Shown piece after piece: positions 43,766 to 53,762 of a DNA stretch of 64,000 nucleotides. Origin of the DNA: Chryseobacterium aahli (lineage in GTDB: Bacteria; Bacteroidota; Bacteroidia; Flavobacteriales; Weeksellaceae); NCBI RefSeq assembly GCF_022699665.1, contig NZ_JALDNB010000001.1, positions 248,001-312,000 on the forward strand, in the 5' to 3' direction. The position numbers and the translations under genes are program-made. Positions within the stretch are counted from its first letter, which is position 1, and the number at the start of each line of letters is the position of its first letter. The notes under the pieces are model-generated. The model ran no database searches, was not told the DNA's origin, and worked only from the letters and a program-made list of their open reading frames with translations.

Positions 43766-45247
43766 ATGAGTGAAAATAAAATCCTGCAGCCAACAACAAT
43801 CATTATTTTTGGTGCAACGGGAGATTTAGCCAAAAGAAAACTCTTTCCGGCGTTTTATAATTTATACATCGATGGCAGAATGCCGAAAGGCTTCAATATT
43901 CTGGCACTCGGAAGAGCAGATAACAGCGATGAATATTTTAAAAATTACATTAAAGAAAATCTCGAACAGTTCTCAAGAAAAAAGATTACTTCAGAAGATT
44001 GGGCCGGGTTTCAGGCACATATTACCTATTTCCAGCATCAGCTGGATGAGGAGAGTTCTTACAAAGATTTGTACCAGAAATTAGAAAAATTTGACACCGT
44101 CTACGGAAAAAGAGGAAACAGATTATTTTATTTATCGATTGGGCCAAATTTCGTTTCTACGATTTCCAATCATATCAAAAATACTTCATTAGCTTCTGAT
44201 CCCCAGAAAGATCGTATTATTATTGAAAAACCTTTTGGACACGATAAACAATCGGCGATAGAGCTCAACAGTTTGCTGGCCGAGACTTTTGAAGAAGAAC
44301 AGATTTACCGTATCGATCATTATTTAGGTAAAGAAACAGTACAGAATATATTGGCGTTCAGATTTGGAAATTCTATTTTTGAGCCATTATGGGACTGTAA
44401 ACATATTGAATCGGTTCAAATTACGGTTGCTGAAGAAGTTGGTGTAGAAACGAGAGGAAGTTTTTACGAACAAACCGGAGCACTTCGTGATATGATTCAA
44501 AATCATTTGCTGCAAATCCTTTGTATGGTGGCGATGGAACCACCAGCTTCTTTGGAATCAGGCGAAATCAGAGACCGTAAAGTAGACGTTCTGAAATCGA
44601 TCCGCAGAATTTCATCCGATAAAGTTGATCATTATGCAGTAAGAGGTCAATATGGAAAAGGTACTGTAAATGGGGTAAAAGCCAAAGGTTATCGTCAGGA
44701 AGACGGAATTGCTCCTGAGTCAAATACAGAAACTTTCGCAGCCGTAAAATTCTATCTGGATAACGAAAGATGGCAGGACGTTCCTTTTTACGTACGCACC
44801 GGTAAAAAAATGCAGGAAAAACATTCTTATATTACGATTCAGTTTAAACCGCTTCCACATTCTACATTTTCTGAAAGTTCACAATTATTGTCTGCCAACA
44901 GATTGATTATCAATATTCAGCCTTTGATGGATATCAGATTGCAGTTTATGGCAAAACAACCCGGGCTTTCTTTGGTTTTGAAGCCAGTAGAAATGATTTT
45001 CGATAATTTTGCTTGTCAGGAAGATACTCCGGAAGCTTACGAAACTTTATTGCTGGATGCACTTATTGGTGATCTTACTTTGTTTATGCGTTCGGATCAG
45101 GTAGAGGAAGCTTGGGATGTAGTCAAAACAATTCAGGAGACTTGGGAAGGTAGAAAAGATTCATCTTTTCCGGATTATGAAGCAGGAAGCTGGGGACCAG
45201 AAGACAGTTTTGCTTTGGTTGAAAGACAAGGCCACAGCTGGGTTTAG
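43766..45247 (+). CDS. zwf: Glucose-6-phosphate 1-dehydrogenase
   Basis: First oxidative pentose phosphate enzyme, making 6-phosphogluconolactone and NADPH. It shows the nucleotide-binding GATGDLAKRKLFPAFYNL (residues 15-32), the active-site signature RIDHYLGKETVQNI and the downstream FYVRTGKKM. Length 493 residues is standard. It is co-transcribed with gnd upstream and pgl downstream (27-bp gap). Confidence 0.97.
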   Translation: MSENKILQPTTIIIFGATGDLAKRKLFPAFYNLYIDGRMPKGFNILALGRADNSDEYFKNYIKENLEQFSRKKITSEDWAGFQAHITYFQHQLDEESSYKDLYQKLEKFDTVYGKRGNRLFYLSIGPNFVSTISNHIKNTSLASDPQKDRIIIEKPFGHDKQSAIELNSLLAETFEEEQIYRIDHYLGKETVQNILAFRFGNSIFEPLWDCKHIESVQITVAEEVGVETRGSFYEQTGALRDMIQNHLLQILCMVAMEPPASLESGEIRDRKVDVLKSIRRISSDKVDHYAVRGQYGKGTVNGVKAKGYRQEDGIAPESNTETFAAVKFYLDNERWQDVPFYVRTGKKMQEKHSYITIQFKPLPHSTFSESSQLLSANRLIINIQPLMDIRLQFMAKQPGLSLVLKPVEMIFDNFACQEDTPEAYETLLLDALIGDLTLFMRSDQVEEAWDVVKTIQETWEGRKDSSFPDYEAGSWGPEDSFALVERQGHSWV

Positions 45248-45274
45248 GATGATTTAAATTTAAATAAAAAGAAA

Positions 45275-45985
45275 ATGAATATCACGGTATTTGACGATTT
45301 AGATATATTATATAAAAAAGCAGCCGATAGTTTTGTTGAATTATCAAAAAAATCGATTGAGAAACATGATCGTTTTACGGTTGCACTAAGCGGAGGATCT
45401 TCTCCCAAAGCTATTTTTAATTTATTGGCTACTCAGGAATATGCGGAAAAAATTGAATGGAATAAAGTTTACTTTTTCTGGGTTGACGAACGTTGGGTTT
45501 CTTTAAATGACGAAAAAAGCAATGCGAAAATGACTTTCGAAGCGCTTCTTGATAAAGTTCATGTCAATAAAAATCAGATTTTCCCGATGTACAAAGACGG
45601 AATTGAGCCTGAAAAGTATGCTAAAGAATATGAACAGGAAATCAGAAATGTTGTCGGTGATGAAGGTGTTTTTGATTTTATTCTTTTAGGAATGGGAGAT
45701 GACGGTCATACGGCTTCTTTATTTCCTGGCGAAAATATTTTAGATGAAAAGGAAAAATGGGTTGATGCTTACTATCTGAAACCTCAGGAAATGTTCAGAA
45801 TCACTTTAACTGCTCCGATTATTAACAAAGCGGAAAATATTTTAGTTGTTGCATTCGGAGAGAATAAAAAACATGCTTTGAATGAAGTTTTGAATGGGGA
45901 ATACAATCCAAAAATGTATCCGTTACAATTAATTAAAAGAAAAGAAGGATTTGAGTTTTTTACGGATGAAAAAGCAATGAGCTGA
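45275..45985 (+). CDS. pgl: 6-phosphogluconolactonase
   Basis: DevB/SOL-type lactonase hydrolysing 6-phosphogluconolactone. It has TVALSGGSSPKAIFNLL, the WVDERWV strand and the family signature FILLGMGDDGHTASLFPG. Length 236 residues. It completes the oxidative branch together with gnd and zwf, and the operon ends in a strong terminator 37 bp downstream. Confidence 0.95.
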   Translation: MNITVFDDLDILYKKAADSFVELSKKSIEKHDRFTVALSGGSSPKAIFNLLATQEYAEKIEWNKVYFFWVDERWVSLNDEKSNAKMTFEALLDKVHVNKNQIFPMYKDGIEPEKYAKEYEQEIRNVVGDEGVFDFILLGMGDDGHTASLFPGENILDEKEKWVDAYYLKPQEMFRITLTAPIINKAENILVVAFGENKKHALNEVLNGEYNPKMYPLQLIKRKEGFEFFTDEKAMS

Positions 45986-46021
45986 AAATTATATTGACTA
46001 AAATCAATCCTAAGATAAAGC

Positions 46022-46058
46022 AAACAGCACCATTATAATTCTAGTGGTGCTGTTTTTA
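46022..46058. terminator. Bidirectional intrinsic terminator
   Basis: An 11-bp stem AAACAGCACCA/TGGTGCTGTTT with a 12-base loop, followed by T residues on the + strand and preceded by A residues. It separates pgl from the convergent 511-residue protein gene. Confidence 0.88.
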
Positions 46059-46079
46059 TTTAAATTTCACAAAAAAGTT

Positions 46080-47615
46080 TTAACCTTTATGATATGGACA
46101 ACCCGCTGGCGGATTAACCTCACTTGAAAAAGAATTAATATTTGCTTTCGGACCTTCAAAAAACTGCTCTTCTATCACACGTCTTTGATCTTCAGGAATA
46201 TCTTCCAGTTTACGAAGAGTATTTACCTGAATGTGAGGCCAGCTTGTAGTACCACCATCATCCCCAAACATAAACTCAAAAAAGATGATTTGCTCATATT
46301 GTAACTGAAGGATTTCCTTTCCGTCTTCAATTACCGTTTCAATCCACATCCGCATGTTCATTTCAACCGTGGGCACAAAACGATTCACAAAAGGAACATT
46401 TAAAATACCTCCTTGCGCACCGGTTTTGTTTCTTGAAGACATCTGAACGAAAACGTAGTTGCTCACATTTTGCCCGCTTAAAGTATCTCTCAATCGCATA
46501 TCTGGTCTTACGGAATACGGGTATAAATCGTGAGCTAAAATTCGTTGCGTATAGATTTTATTTTCACCGGGATCATTTTCGTCATTCAATTTTTCATGAA
46601 CCCAAGCCGGTGCGGGTTGATCAAGATTAATTGGATTTTTAATACTCGCACCAGCTCCGCCCATAGTCGGTGAAATCGCAAGAAAATCAGGATTCCACGT
46701 TGCATCGCCTGTCGGAAATTTTGGTGATCCGTCAATCAGATAACCCGATTGATTGGGCACAATATCTCCTAGCAAAGTAATTGTGCTTCCGTGAGGAATA
46801 ACCCCGCTTCTCGAAATAGAATAATCTGGAATAAAATAAGGGCCTTGATTGCCTGCACCAGGTTTCAACTCTTTTGCAGGGATGATTTCATAATATTCCT
46901 GACCTTCTTTTAGATCGCTTAAAAGAATGTACTGTTTGTTATTTTCATCCGATGAAATCTGAACCAAAGGCTCATTTCTGTATTCTCCTTTGTAACCGTA
47001 ATCTTTAAAATCCTGTTCGTCAAAAGCATGAATTCCGCGGTCTCTTTCAATCGATTCTTTGGTCGCCGCATGATTGTAAACATCACTCAGCCATAGATAC
47101 ATGCCGTTTTCCTCATGAATTGGTGTATATTTTAAAGCAGATTGCCCTTCTACGGTATTCACACTTTGAATGCTTTGCTCGTATTTGATCGCTCCGCAAA
47201 ACAATTCATTTCCGCCGCCACGATTACGAACGCCGCCGGGAACCAAAGAAAATGTAAGCTTTTCAATATATTCTTCACATTCAAAACTGAATTTTCCGGG
47301 AATGCTTCCTGAATTAGTACCCGGAGAAGGCATAATGGTCGTATGAATTCCGCTTCCGTTTAATTTTCTGTCAATATTAGAATTGTAATCAGCGTTGTAG
47401 CTTACCCAAGTACCATCCAATACTTTTAAAACACCATAATCTACGTCATTTCCTATTTCCTCAAGATTTTTTTCTTTAAACGGAAATAATGGGTCATCAA
47501 TCGTAAGTTTAGAATATCCTGACATCAGTTCTTCTAAAACTCCTTTCTGAGTCTGAATAGATTTTTTTAGTAATAAATTTTCGTTTTCAGAACTTTCTTT
47601 TTTTCTTTTAAGCAT
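46080..47615 (-). CDS. Large conserved-looking protein, function unknown
   Basis: A 511-residue soluble protein without a signal peptide. I cannot place it in a family with confidence. Two segments resemble beta-barrel ligand-binding strands: LKVLDGTWVSYNADYN (about residue 60), which recalls the GTW motif of heme- or lipid-binding barrels, and EEYIEKLTFSLVPGGVRNRGG. The middle is loop-rich with many Gly and Pro, and it ends PAGCPYHKG, a Cys-Pro-x-His tail that could be a metal or heme ligand. It is monocistronic and convergent to pgl. Confidence 0.6.
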   Translation of the reverse strand: MLKRKKESSENENLLLKKSIQTQKGVLEELMSGYSKLTIDDPLFPFKEKNLEEIGNDVDYGVLKVLDGTWVSYNADYNSNIDRKLNGSGIHTTIMPSPGTNSGSIPGKFSFECEEYIEKLTFSLVPGGVRNRGGGNELFCGAIKYEQSIQSVNTVEGQSALKYTPIHEENGMYLWLSDVYNHAATKESIERDRGIHAFDEQDFKDYGYKGEYRNEPLVQISSDENNKQYILLSDLKEGQEYYEIIPAKELKPGAGNQGPYFIPDYSISRSGVIPHGSTITLLGDIVPNQSGYLIDGSPKFPTGDATWNPDFLAISPTMGGAGASIKNPINLDQPAPAWVHEKLNDENDPGENKIYTQRILAHDLYPYSVRPDMRLRDTLSGQNVSNYVFVQMSSRNKTGAQGGILNVPFVNRFVPTVEMNMRMWIETVIEDGKEILQLQYEQIIFFEFMFGDDGGTTSWPHIQVNTLRKLEDIPEDQRRVIEEQFFEGPKANINSFSSEVNPPAGCPYHKG

Positions 47616-48011
47616 AATGTGTTGTTTTTATGGTTATTAAAAATGTTTTTATCAGCTAAATATATCAGAAACTATTCTTTTCAGAAATGATTTTCTGGTT
47701 ATTAAAGCGTTCATGGTTATTAGTTTTAGCTATCCAAAATTACTCAGATACCGTTAGAAAAAATTCAGTATTTCTACTTAAATTTTCATTTTTTCATGTC
47801 ATGATATGGATGAAATATCATATACATATCCAAGATTTAGAAAATTTAAAATTGCAACCATAGTAGAAATCATCTTAAAATCCGCCAACATGAAAGAGCA
47901 GGATGCTGTAAGTACATAGAATGTATATTTTTATGAAGATGAAATGAACGAATGATTTTACTTTTGACTGTCCGAATCTATATATAATTAAAAGCCTTTG
48001 TACTCTTTGCT

Positions 48012-48085
48012 GAGTGAAACGCCTTTGTGAACCTTAAAGCATTAAGTAGTAAGAAAAATCTTTGCGAACTTTGCGTTAAAAATTA
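48012..48085 (+). repeat. Dispersed intergenic repeat, copy 1
   Basis: Starts GAGTGAAACGCCTTTGTGAA and ends CTTTGCGAACTTTGCGTTAA plus AAATTA. Related copies lie at 56571-56656 and 60512-60597, all in the same orientation ahead of pectin-locus genes. It ends 108 bp before the GH28 gene. The remainder of the 47616-48193 gap is AT-rich and I see no gene in it. Confidence 0.75.
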
Positions 48086-48193
48086 GCATTATAATAAACT
48101 AAAGACAGCCAAATTGAAAGTTATTTTACTGATTTTTGTGTTTTGTAAATAAGTATTCAGAAAAATCAGGTCATACAGCAATATAAATATATT

Positions 48194-49573
48194 ATGAAAT
48201 TTCAAAATACATCCAAATTCATTGGGTCTCTGTTGATTCTCGCTTTATGTTCGAATGGATTAAAAAGTCAGGACAAATTTCCCGACGGAACAACAATCCC
48301 AAAATGGTTTAAAGAAAACAAACCAACAGACATCAACAAATTAGGCAAAAAATACATCCTTACAGAAAATGGTGTGAAGAACGACAGTACAGTTCTTCAG
48401 ACTAAACAACTTCAGGCAATCATTGATTTGGCAGCTAAAAATGGTGGAGGAGTTGTGGTAGTACCAAAAGGAACTTTTCTCATCAGCTCAGTTTTCTTCA
48501 AACAGGGAACGCATTTATATTTAGAAAATGGCGCAAAATTAAAAGGAAGCGACGATATCAATGATTTTCCTGTCGTAACAACAAGAATGGAAGGTCAGAC
48601 GGTGAAATATTTTCCGGCTTTAATTAATGCTGACGGATTAGACGGTTTCACGATTTCAGGAAAAGGAACACTCGACGGAAACGGGCTTCGTTTCTGGAAA
48701 TCATTCTGGAAAAGACGCGAGTGGAATCCTAAATGCACCAATATGGATGAAATGAGACCTAGAATTCTTTATGTCTCAAATTCTAAAAATATTCAGGTGG
48801 AGGGAATTACGATTAAAAATTCCCCTTTCTGGAGTACACATTACTACAAAAGTGATTTTGTTAAATTATTAAATCTGACCATTCTTGCTCCAAAAGTACC
48901 TGTGAAAGCCCCAAGTACAGATGCGGTTGACATCGATGCGTGTACCAATTTCCTGATTAAAAATTGCTATATGTCAGTCAATGACGACGCCATCGCTTTG
49001 AAAGGCGGAAAAGGTCCGAAGTCCGATAAAGACCCGAACAACGGCGAAAACAGAAATATTCTCATCGAAGACAACAGTTTCGGATTTTGCCACAGCGTTT
49101 TGACTTGCGGAAGCGAATCGATTCACAATTATAATGTGATTTTGCGTAATTCTAAAGTAAACGATGCATCAAGATTATTACATTTAAAAATGCGTCCGGA
49201 CACGCCTCAACACTACGAATATCTTACAGTTGAAAACATCACCGGAAATGTCAAAACGTTCTTGTATGTAAAAGGCTGGAACCAGTTTTTTGATTTAAAA
49301 GGTGAAGAAAGACCGAGAAAAGGATTGGCCAACAATATCATGATAAAAAATATCGATATAAGTTGTGAAACGGCGTTTTCTATTGAAAAATCTGATTTAT
49401 TCGACTTAAAAGATTTTACATTTGAAAACTTTAAAATAAAAGCTTTAAAACCTGAAATACAAAATTTGAATCACATTCAGAATTTAAAGCAAAAAAATAT
49501 AAATGTAACGCAAGTTACTTCTCTCACGCAATCTTACGACAAAAAAGACGATTCCGATATTTCTGCTAAATGA
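48194..49573 (+). CDS. GH28 polygalacturonase-like glycosidase
   Basis: A right-handed beta-helix glycosidase of family GH28, acting on galacturonan or rhamnogalacturonan backbones. A signal peptide ends near GLKSQ. GH28 landmarks are APSTDAVDIDACTN (catalytic Asp about residue 243), VNDDAIALKGG (Asp pair at about 264-265), FGFCHSVLTCGSES in place of the usual GHG, and LLHLKMRPD near the RIK position. The altered motifs fit exo-acting or rhamnogalacturonan-specific members. At 459 residues it has the usual length. Its stop overlaps the GH2 start by 4 bp. It opens the pectin operon. Confidence 0.88.
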   Translation: MKFQNTSKFIGSLLILALCSNGLKSQDKFPDGTTIPKWFKENKPTDINKLGKKYILTENGVKNDSTVLQTKQLQAIIDLAAKNGGGVVVVPKGTFLISSVFFKQGTHLYLENGAKLKGSDDINDFPVVTTRMEGQTVKYFPALINADGLDGFTISGKGTLDGNGLRFWKSFWKRREWNPKCTNMDEMRPRILYVSNSKNIQVEGITIKNSPFWSTHYYKSDFVKLLNLTILAPKVPVKAPSTDAVDIDACTNFLIKNCYMSVNDDAIALKGGKGPKSDKDPNNGENRNILIEDNSFGFCHSVLTCGSESIHNYNVILRNSKVNDASRLLHLKMRPDTPQHYEYLTVENITGNVKTFLYVKGWNQFFDLKGEERPRKGLANNIMIKNIDISCETAFSIEKSDLFDLKDFTFENFKIKALKPEIQNLNHIQNLKQKNINVTQVTSLTQSYDKKDDSDISAK

Positions 49574-52425
49574 GTTTTTATTCCAAGATATTCGTTCTTT
49601 TATGCTTTTACTCACAGTTTCTGCATTCTCAATCTAAGGAAATCCAATTCCTGAGCGGGACAGATTCTGAGCATACGAAAGAATGGGATTTCTGGATAAC
49701 CGGCGGAAGAAAATCCGGAAGCTGGGATAAAATACAAGTTCCGTCACAATGGGAACAGCAGGGATTTGGCTCGTACAATTACGGAAGAGATTACGTCACC
49801 TACGGCAAAAATTTTAAATTCAATGATGAAGTAGGTCTTTACAAACACAAGTTTCAAGTTCCCAATTCCTGGAAAGGAAAATCAATCAACATCGTTTTCG
49901 AAGGTTCGATGACCGACACCGAAGTTAAAATCAACGGGAAATTGGCGGGAGAAATTCATCAGGGCGCTTTTTATGAATTTAAATATGATATTTCAGATAA
50001 ATTAATTTTCGGAAAAGAAAATATTCTTGAGGTCAAAGTTTTTAAAATGTCGGCTGATAAATCGGTTAACAACGCAGAACGTCTGGCTGACTATTGGGTT
50101 CTGGGCGGTATTTTCAGGCCGGTTTATTTGGAAGCCAGTTCAAAAGAAAATATTTCGTCAACATCTATCGATGCCAAAGCAGATGGGACTTTCCGTTCGA
50201 ATATTCATTTAAAAGGAATCAATTCTGTCAACAATGTAAAGGTTGAAATTTTTGATGCTAAAAATAATCTCGTTGGAGAATCTCAGATTCAAATTCAGAA
50301 AGGTGATACTTTAAAACAAATTCAATTCAATCTTAAAAATCCAAAACTCTGGACAGCAGAAACCCCGAACTTATACAAGGCGAAATTCAGATTAAATAAA
50401 AACAGAAAAAACATCTACCAAACCGAAGAAAAATTTGGTTTCCGAACCATTGAAATCCGAAAAAGCGACGGAATTTACGTCAACGGAACCAAAATCAAAA
50501 TGAAAGGCATCAACCGTCACGTTTGGTGGCCTGAAACGGGAAGAGCAGTCAATGAAAATATAGATTTGATGGACGTTCAGCTCATTAAAGAAATGAATAT
50601 GAATGCCGTTCGATGTGCTCATTATCCTCCAAATAAATCCTTTTTACAAATTTGCGATTCGTTAGGTTTATATGTTTTGGATGAACTCGCTGGCTGGCAA
50701 AAAAAATACAGCACTGAAGTTGGGAAAAAGCTCGTGAAAGAAATGGTGACGAGAGATGCCAATCATCCTTCAATCATTTTTTGGAGCAACGGAAATGAAG
50801 GCGGGCATAATTTTGATTTGGATGCAGAATATGCAAAATACGACTTGTCAGACCGTCCTGTAATTCACGCTCATCACAAACCTGGAAACGCTTTTAACGG
50901 AATCGACTGCAATCATTACGAAGATTATTACAGTACCAAAAAAATCCTTGAAGGAGAAAATATTTATATGCCGACCGAGTTTCTGCATGCTCAGGATGAC
51001 GGCGGTGGCGGAACTTCTCTGGCAGATTACTGGGAACTTCACTGGAATTCCAAAAAAGGTGCAGGCGGTTTTCTGTGGGCGTTTGCGGATGAAGGTTTGG
51101 TGCGAACAGATTTCAATAATCAGATTGATGTGAACGCAATCAATGCTCCCGATGGAGTGGTGGGCCCACATCGGGAAAAGGAGGGAAGTTTTTATGCTAT
51201 CAGAGAGATTTACAGTCCGGTAAAAATTGATTTGAAAACATTACCAAATGATTTTAATGGAATCATTCCTGTTGAAAATCGTTATCATTTTACCAATCTG
51301 AATGAATGCCAGTTTGAATGGAAATTAGTCAAATTTAAAACTCCATTTTCGTCTGAATCGGGATTTGATGTAATTCAAAAAGGAAAAGCAGAATCTCCGA
51401 ATATTAAACCGACTGAAAAAGGAAATATTAATTTAAATCTTCCAATCAACTGGAAAGAAAGTGAAGGTTTATTATTAACCGCAACCGATTCTTTTGGTAA
51501 AGAAATTTACACTTGGACTTGGAAAATTAAGTCTAATGATGATATTTCAAAACAATTTTCGAAATCGTTAATCAAACAATTTCCGGTTTCAGTTATAGAA
51601 AATGATTCATTGTTTATTTTAAAATCAGACGAAAAAGAATTTTCGTTCGGAAAAAAAGACGGATTATTAAAATCAGTCATTTTAGATAAAAAAGGCAAGA
51701 AAATGACCTTCCGAAACGGACCGGTTTTCGTGAATGGAAAAACGGAATTATCATCTGTAAAAACTTTTGCAGAAGGACAAAATCAAGTCATTCAGATTTC
51801 CTACAAAGACGGGAAAAAAGCCGTTTGGAAATTGAACCCGAATGGAATTTTAGAATTGAATTATGAATATTCGCTTTCCGGAGATTACCAATTTGCAGGT
51901 GTAAGTTTTGACTATCCCGAAAATTATGTCATCGGCGCAAAATGGCTCGGCAAAGGTCCATATCACGTTTGGAAAAACAGAACTCAGGGACAGACTTACA
52001 ACGTTTGGCAAAATCTCAAGAACTCAACCAGAACAGGTTTTTCACCTTGGATTTATCCTGAATTTAAAGGCTATTTCGACGATATTTCTTGGTTGCAACT
52101 GAACACTGCAGAAGGAAAAATTATAGTCGGAACGAAAGAAGAAAAAATGTTCGTCAGACTTTTTGATTTTTACGGAATTTACGGTGCAGAAGGTTTCCCG
52201 AAACTACCGACTGGAAATATTTCGTTTTTAGATGCGATTCCGCCGTTGGGAACTGTTTTGGCATTTAATATTAATAATGATACTTCCACTTTAGGCCCTG
52301 AAAGTGAACCGAATCATCCGAGTGGAAACTTTAAAAGAACATTGTATTTCTACTTTGGTCTTCCAGATTTGGGCGATGAAAATAAACAGTTTACAATGCC
52401 AAAAGAAAATATTCTAACAGATTAA
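49570..52425 (+). CDS. GH2 family beta-glycosidase (beta-galactosidase-like)
   Basis: A 951-residue secreted GH2 enzyme. After the signal peptide (ending FLHSQ) come the jelly-roll sugar-binding domain (WKGKSINIVFEGSMTDTEVKING), an Ig-like domain and the TIM barrel. The acid/base Glu is in WSNGNEGGHNF (about residue 410), and the nucleophile Glu is probably in MPTEFLHAQ (about 470). A C-terminal beta-domain follows (WLGKGPYHVWKNR). In this locus it probably removes beta-linked galactose side chains or another beta-linked sugar of rhamnogalacturonan I. The substrate is inferred from context. It lies 2 bp before the CE12 gene. Confidence 0.88.
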   Translation: MSFYSKIFVLLCFYSQFLHSQSKEIQFLSGTDSEHTKEWDFWITGGRKSGSWDKIQVPSQWEQQGFGSYNYGRDYVTYGKNFKFNDEVGLYKHKFQVPNSWKGKSINIVFEGSMTDTEVKINGKLAGEIHQGAFYEFKYDISDKLIFGKENILEVKVFKMSADKSVNNAERLADYWVLGGIFRPVYLEASSKENISSTSIDAKADGTFRSNIHLKGINSVNNVKVEIFDAKNNLVGESQIQIQKGDTLKQIQFNLKNPKLWTAETPNLYKAKFRLNKNRKNIYQTEEKFGFRTIEIRKSDGIYVNGTKIKMKGINRHVWWPETGRAVNENIDLMDVQLIKEMNMNAVRCAHYPPNKSFLQICDSLGLYVLDELAGWQKKYSTEVGKKLVKEMVTRDANHPSIIFWSNGNEGGHNFDLDAEYAKYDLSDRPVIHAHHKPGNAFNGIDCNHYEDYYSTKKILEGENIYMPTEFLHAQDDGGGGTSLADYWELHWNSKKGAGGFLWAFADEGLVRTDFNNQIDVNAINAPDGVVGPHREKEGSFYAIREIYSPVKIDLKTLPNDFNGIIPVENRYHFTNLNECQFEWKLVKFKTPFSSESGFDVIQKGKAESPNIKPTEKGNINLNLPINWKESEGLLLTATDSFGKEIYTWTWKIKSNDDISKQFSKSLIKQFPVSVIENDSLFILKSDEKEFSFGKKDGLLKSVILDKKGKKMTFRNGPVFVNGKTELSSVKTFAEGQNQVIQISYKDGKKAVWKLNPNGILELNYEYSLSGDYQFAGVSFDYPENYVIGAKWLGKGPYHVWKNRTQGQTYNVWQNLKNSTRTGFSPWIYPEFKGYFDDISWLQLNTAEGKIIVGTKEEKMFVRLFDFYGIYGAEGFPKLPTGNISFLDAIPPLGTVLAFNINNDTSTLGPESEPNHPSGNFKRTLYFYFGLPDLGDENKQFTMPKENILTD

Positions 52426-52427
52426 AA

Positions 52428-53750
52428 ATGCAGAACTGGATAAAATTTTTGACGCTTTTCTTAGGTTCGTTTTTATTCGCACAACAGACGAATTTTAAGT
52501 TTGATTTTGGTGCAGCCAGAACCGAAAAAGGATTTATTCCTATAATGTCAACCTCAAAATTTGACAAGAAAATCGGCTATGGATTTATGGATATTTCCGG
52601 TCTGAAATCTGTTGACAATGGCGGAAATGCTTTGACGGGAGATTATATTACCAGCGACAAACCTTTTTATTTTTCAGTCGCAGTTCCTGAGGGAAATTAT
52701 AATATTACATTAAATCTTGGCGATTCCAAAGGACTTTCGGAAACGACCGTTCGTGTAGAAAACCGCCGTCTGATGCTGAATGATATTAAAACAAAAAAAG
52801 GCGAAATCCTAAAAAAACAAATTACGGTTTACGTCAAAGACAGCATCATCCGAAATCAGGACGGAACTCAAATCGGAATTGTAAAACTGAAACCAAGAGA
52901 ACGAAAATATCTGCATTGGGACAATTTGCTAACTATTGAATTCAATGACAAAGCTCCGAAAGTTTGTTCGGTTCTTATTCAGCCCAATAAAACGGCAAAA
53001 ACCATTTATCTGACCGGCGATTCCACGGTTGTAGATGCGCAGTACGAACCTTGGGCGTCGTGGGGACAGATGTTGCCGTATTTTTTTGTTCCGAATGAAG
53101 TCGTGATTGCCAATTATGCTGAAAGCGGAGAAACCCTGAAAGCCTTTGAAGACCGCCACAGAATCGATAAAATCTGGAGCAAAATAAAGCCTGGAGATTA
53201 TCTGTTTATTCAGTTCGGACACAATGACCAAAAAGCCGGAAACAGTACAAAATCAGGTTACCGAAAGAGATTAAAAGAATGGATTTTAAAAGCCGAAGAA
53301 TTGGGAGTAATTCCTGTTTTGGTTACCTCAATGAATCGCAGAGTTTTTGACGAAAATAGTAAAATCGTCAATACTTTAGATGATTTCCCTGATGCGATGC
53401 GTGCAATTGCAAAGGAAGAAAAAGTCGATTTAATCGATTTGAATGCATTGAGCAAAACCCTATTCGAAGCTATTGGACCGGAAGAAGCAAAGAAAGCATT
53501 CGTGCATTATCCCGCAAATTCTTATCCCAATCAGCCGACCGCTTTGGCGGATGATACGCACTTCAATACTTACGGGGCTTACGAATTGGCAAAATGTGTC
53601 GTGAAATCTATTGTAGACCAAAATTTACCTTTAAAGAAATATATTTCAAAAAATTATAAAAGTTTTAACCCCAATAAACCTGATAAAGTTGAAAACTTCC
53701 ACTGGCCGGAATCCGTTTTTATGGAATCTTTGAAGCCTGATGGAAATTAA
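52428..53750 (+). CDS. Rhamnogalacturonan acetylesterase (CE12), two-domain
   Basis: A 440-residue secreted SGNH-type esterase that removes acetyl groups from rhamnogalacturonan. The signal peptide ends FLFAQ. An N-terminal beta-sandwich (about residues 20-185) is followed by the CE12 domain: nucleophile Ser about 199 in IYLTGDSTVVDA, block III LFIQFGHNDQKAG and the Asp/His pair in ADDTHFNTYGAYELAK. The extra N-terminal domain distinguishes it from the smaller esterase at 59699. It lies 12 bp before the GH106 gene in the same operon. Confidence 0.9.
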   Translation: MQNWIKFLTLFLGSFLFAQQTNFKFDFGAARTEKGFIPIMSTSKFDKKIGYGFMDISGLKSVDNGGNALTGDYITSDKPFYFSVAVPEGNYNITLNLGDSKGLSETTVRVENRRLMLNDIKTKKGEILKKQITVYVKDSIIRNQDGTQIGIVKLKPRERKYLHWDNLLTIEFNDKAPKVCSVLIQPNKTAKTIYLTGDSTVVDAQYEPWASWGQMLPYFFVPNEVVIANYAESGETLKAFEDRHRIDKIWSKIKPGDYLFIQFGHNDQKAGNSTKSGYRKRLKEWILKAEELGVIPVLVTSMNRRVFDENSKIVNTLDDFPDAMRAIAKEEKVDLIDLNALSKTLFEAIGPEEAKKAFVHYPANSYPNQPTALADDTHFNTYGAYELAKCVVKSIVDQNLPLKKYISKNYKSFNPNKPDKVENFHWPESVFMESLKPDGN

Positions 53751-53762
53751 TATAACAAGAAA

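Noticed and set aside
48120..48145. Promoter for the GH28 gene
   Set aside because: Only partial TTTG boxes are present (GTGTTTTG with a 21-bp spacer), which is too weak to call.
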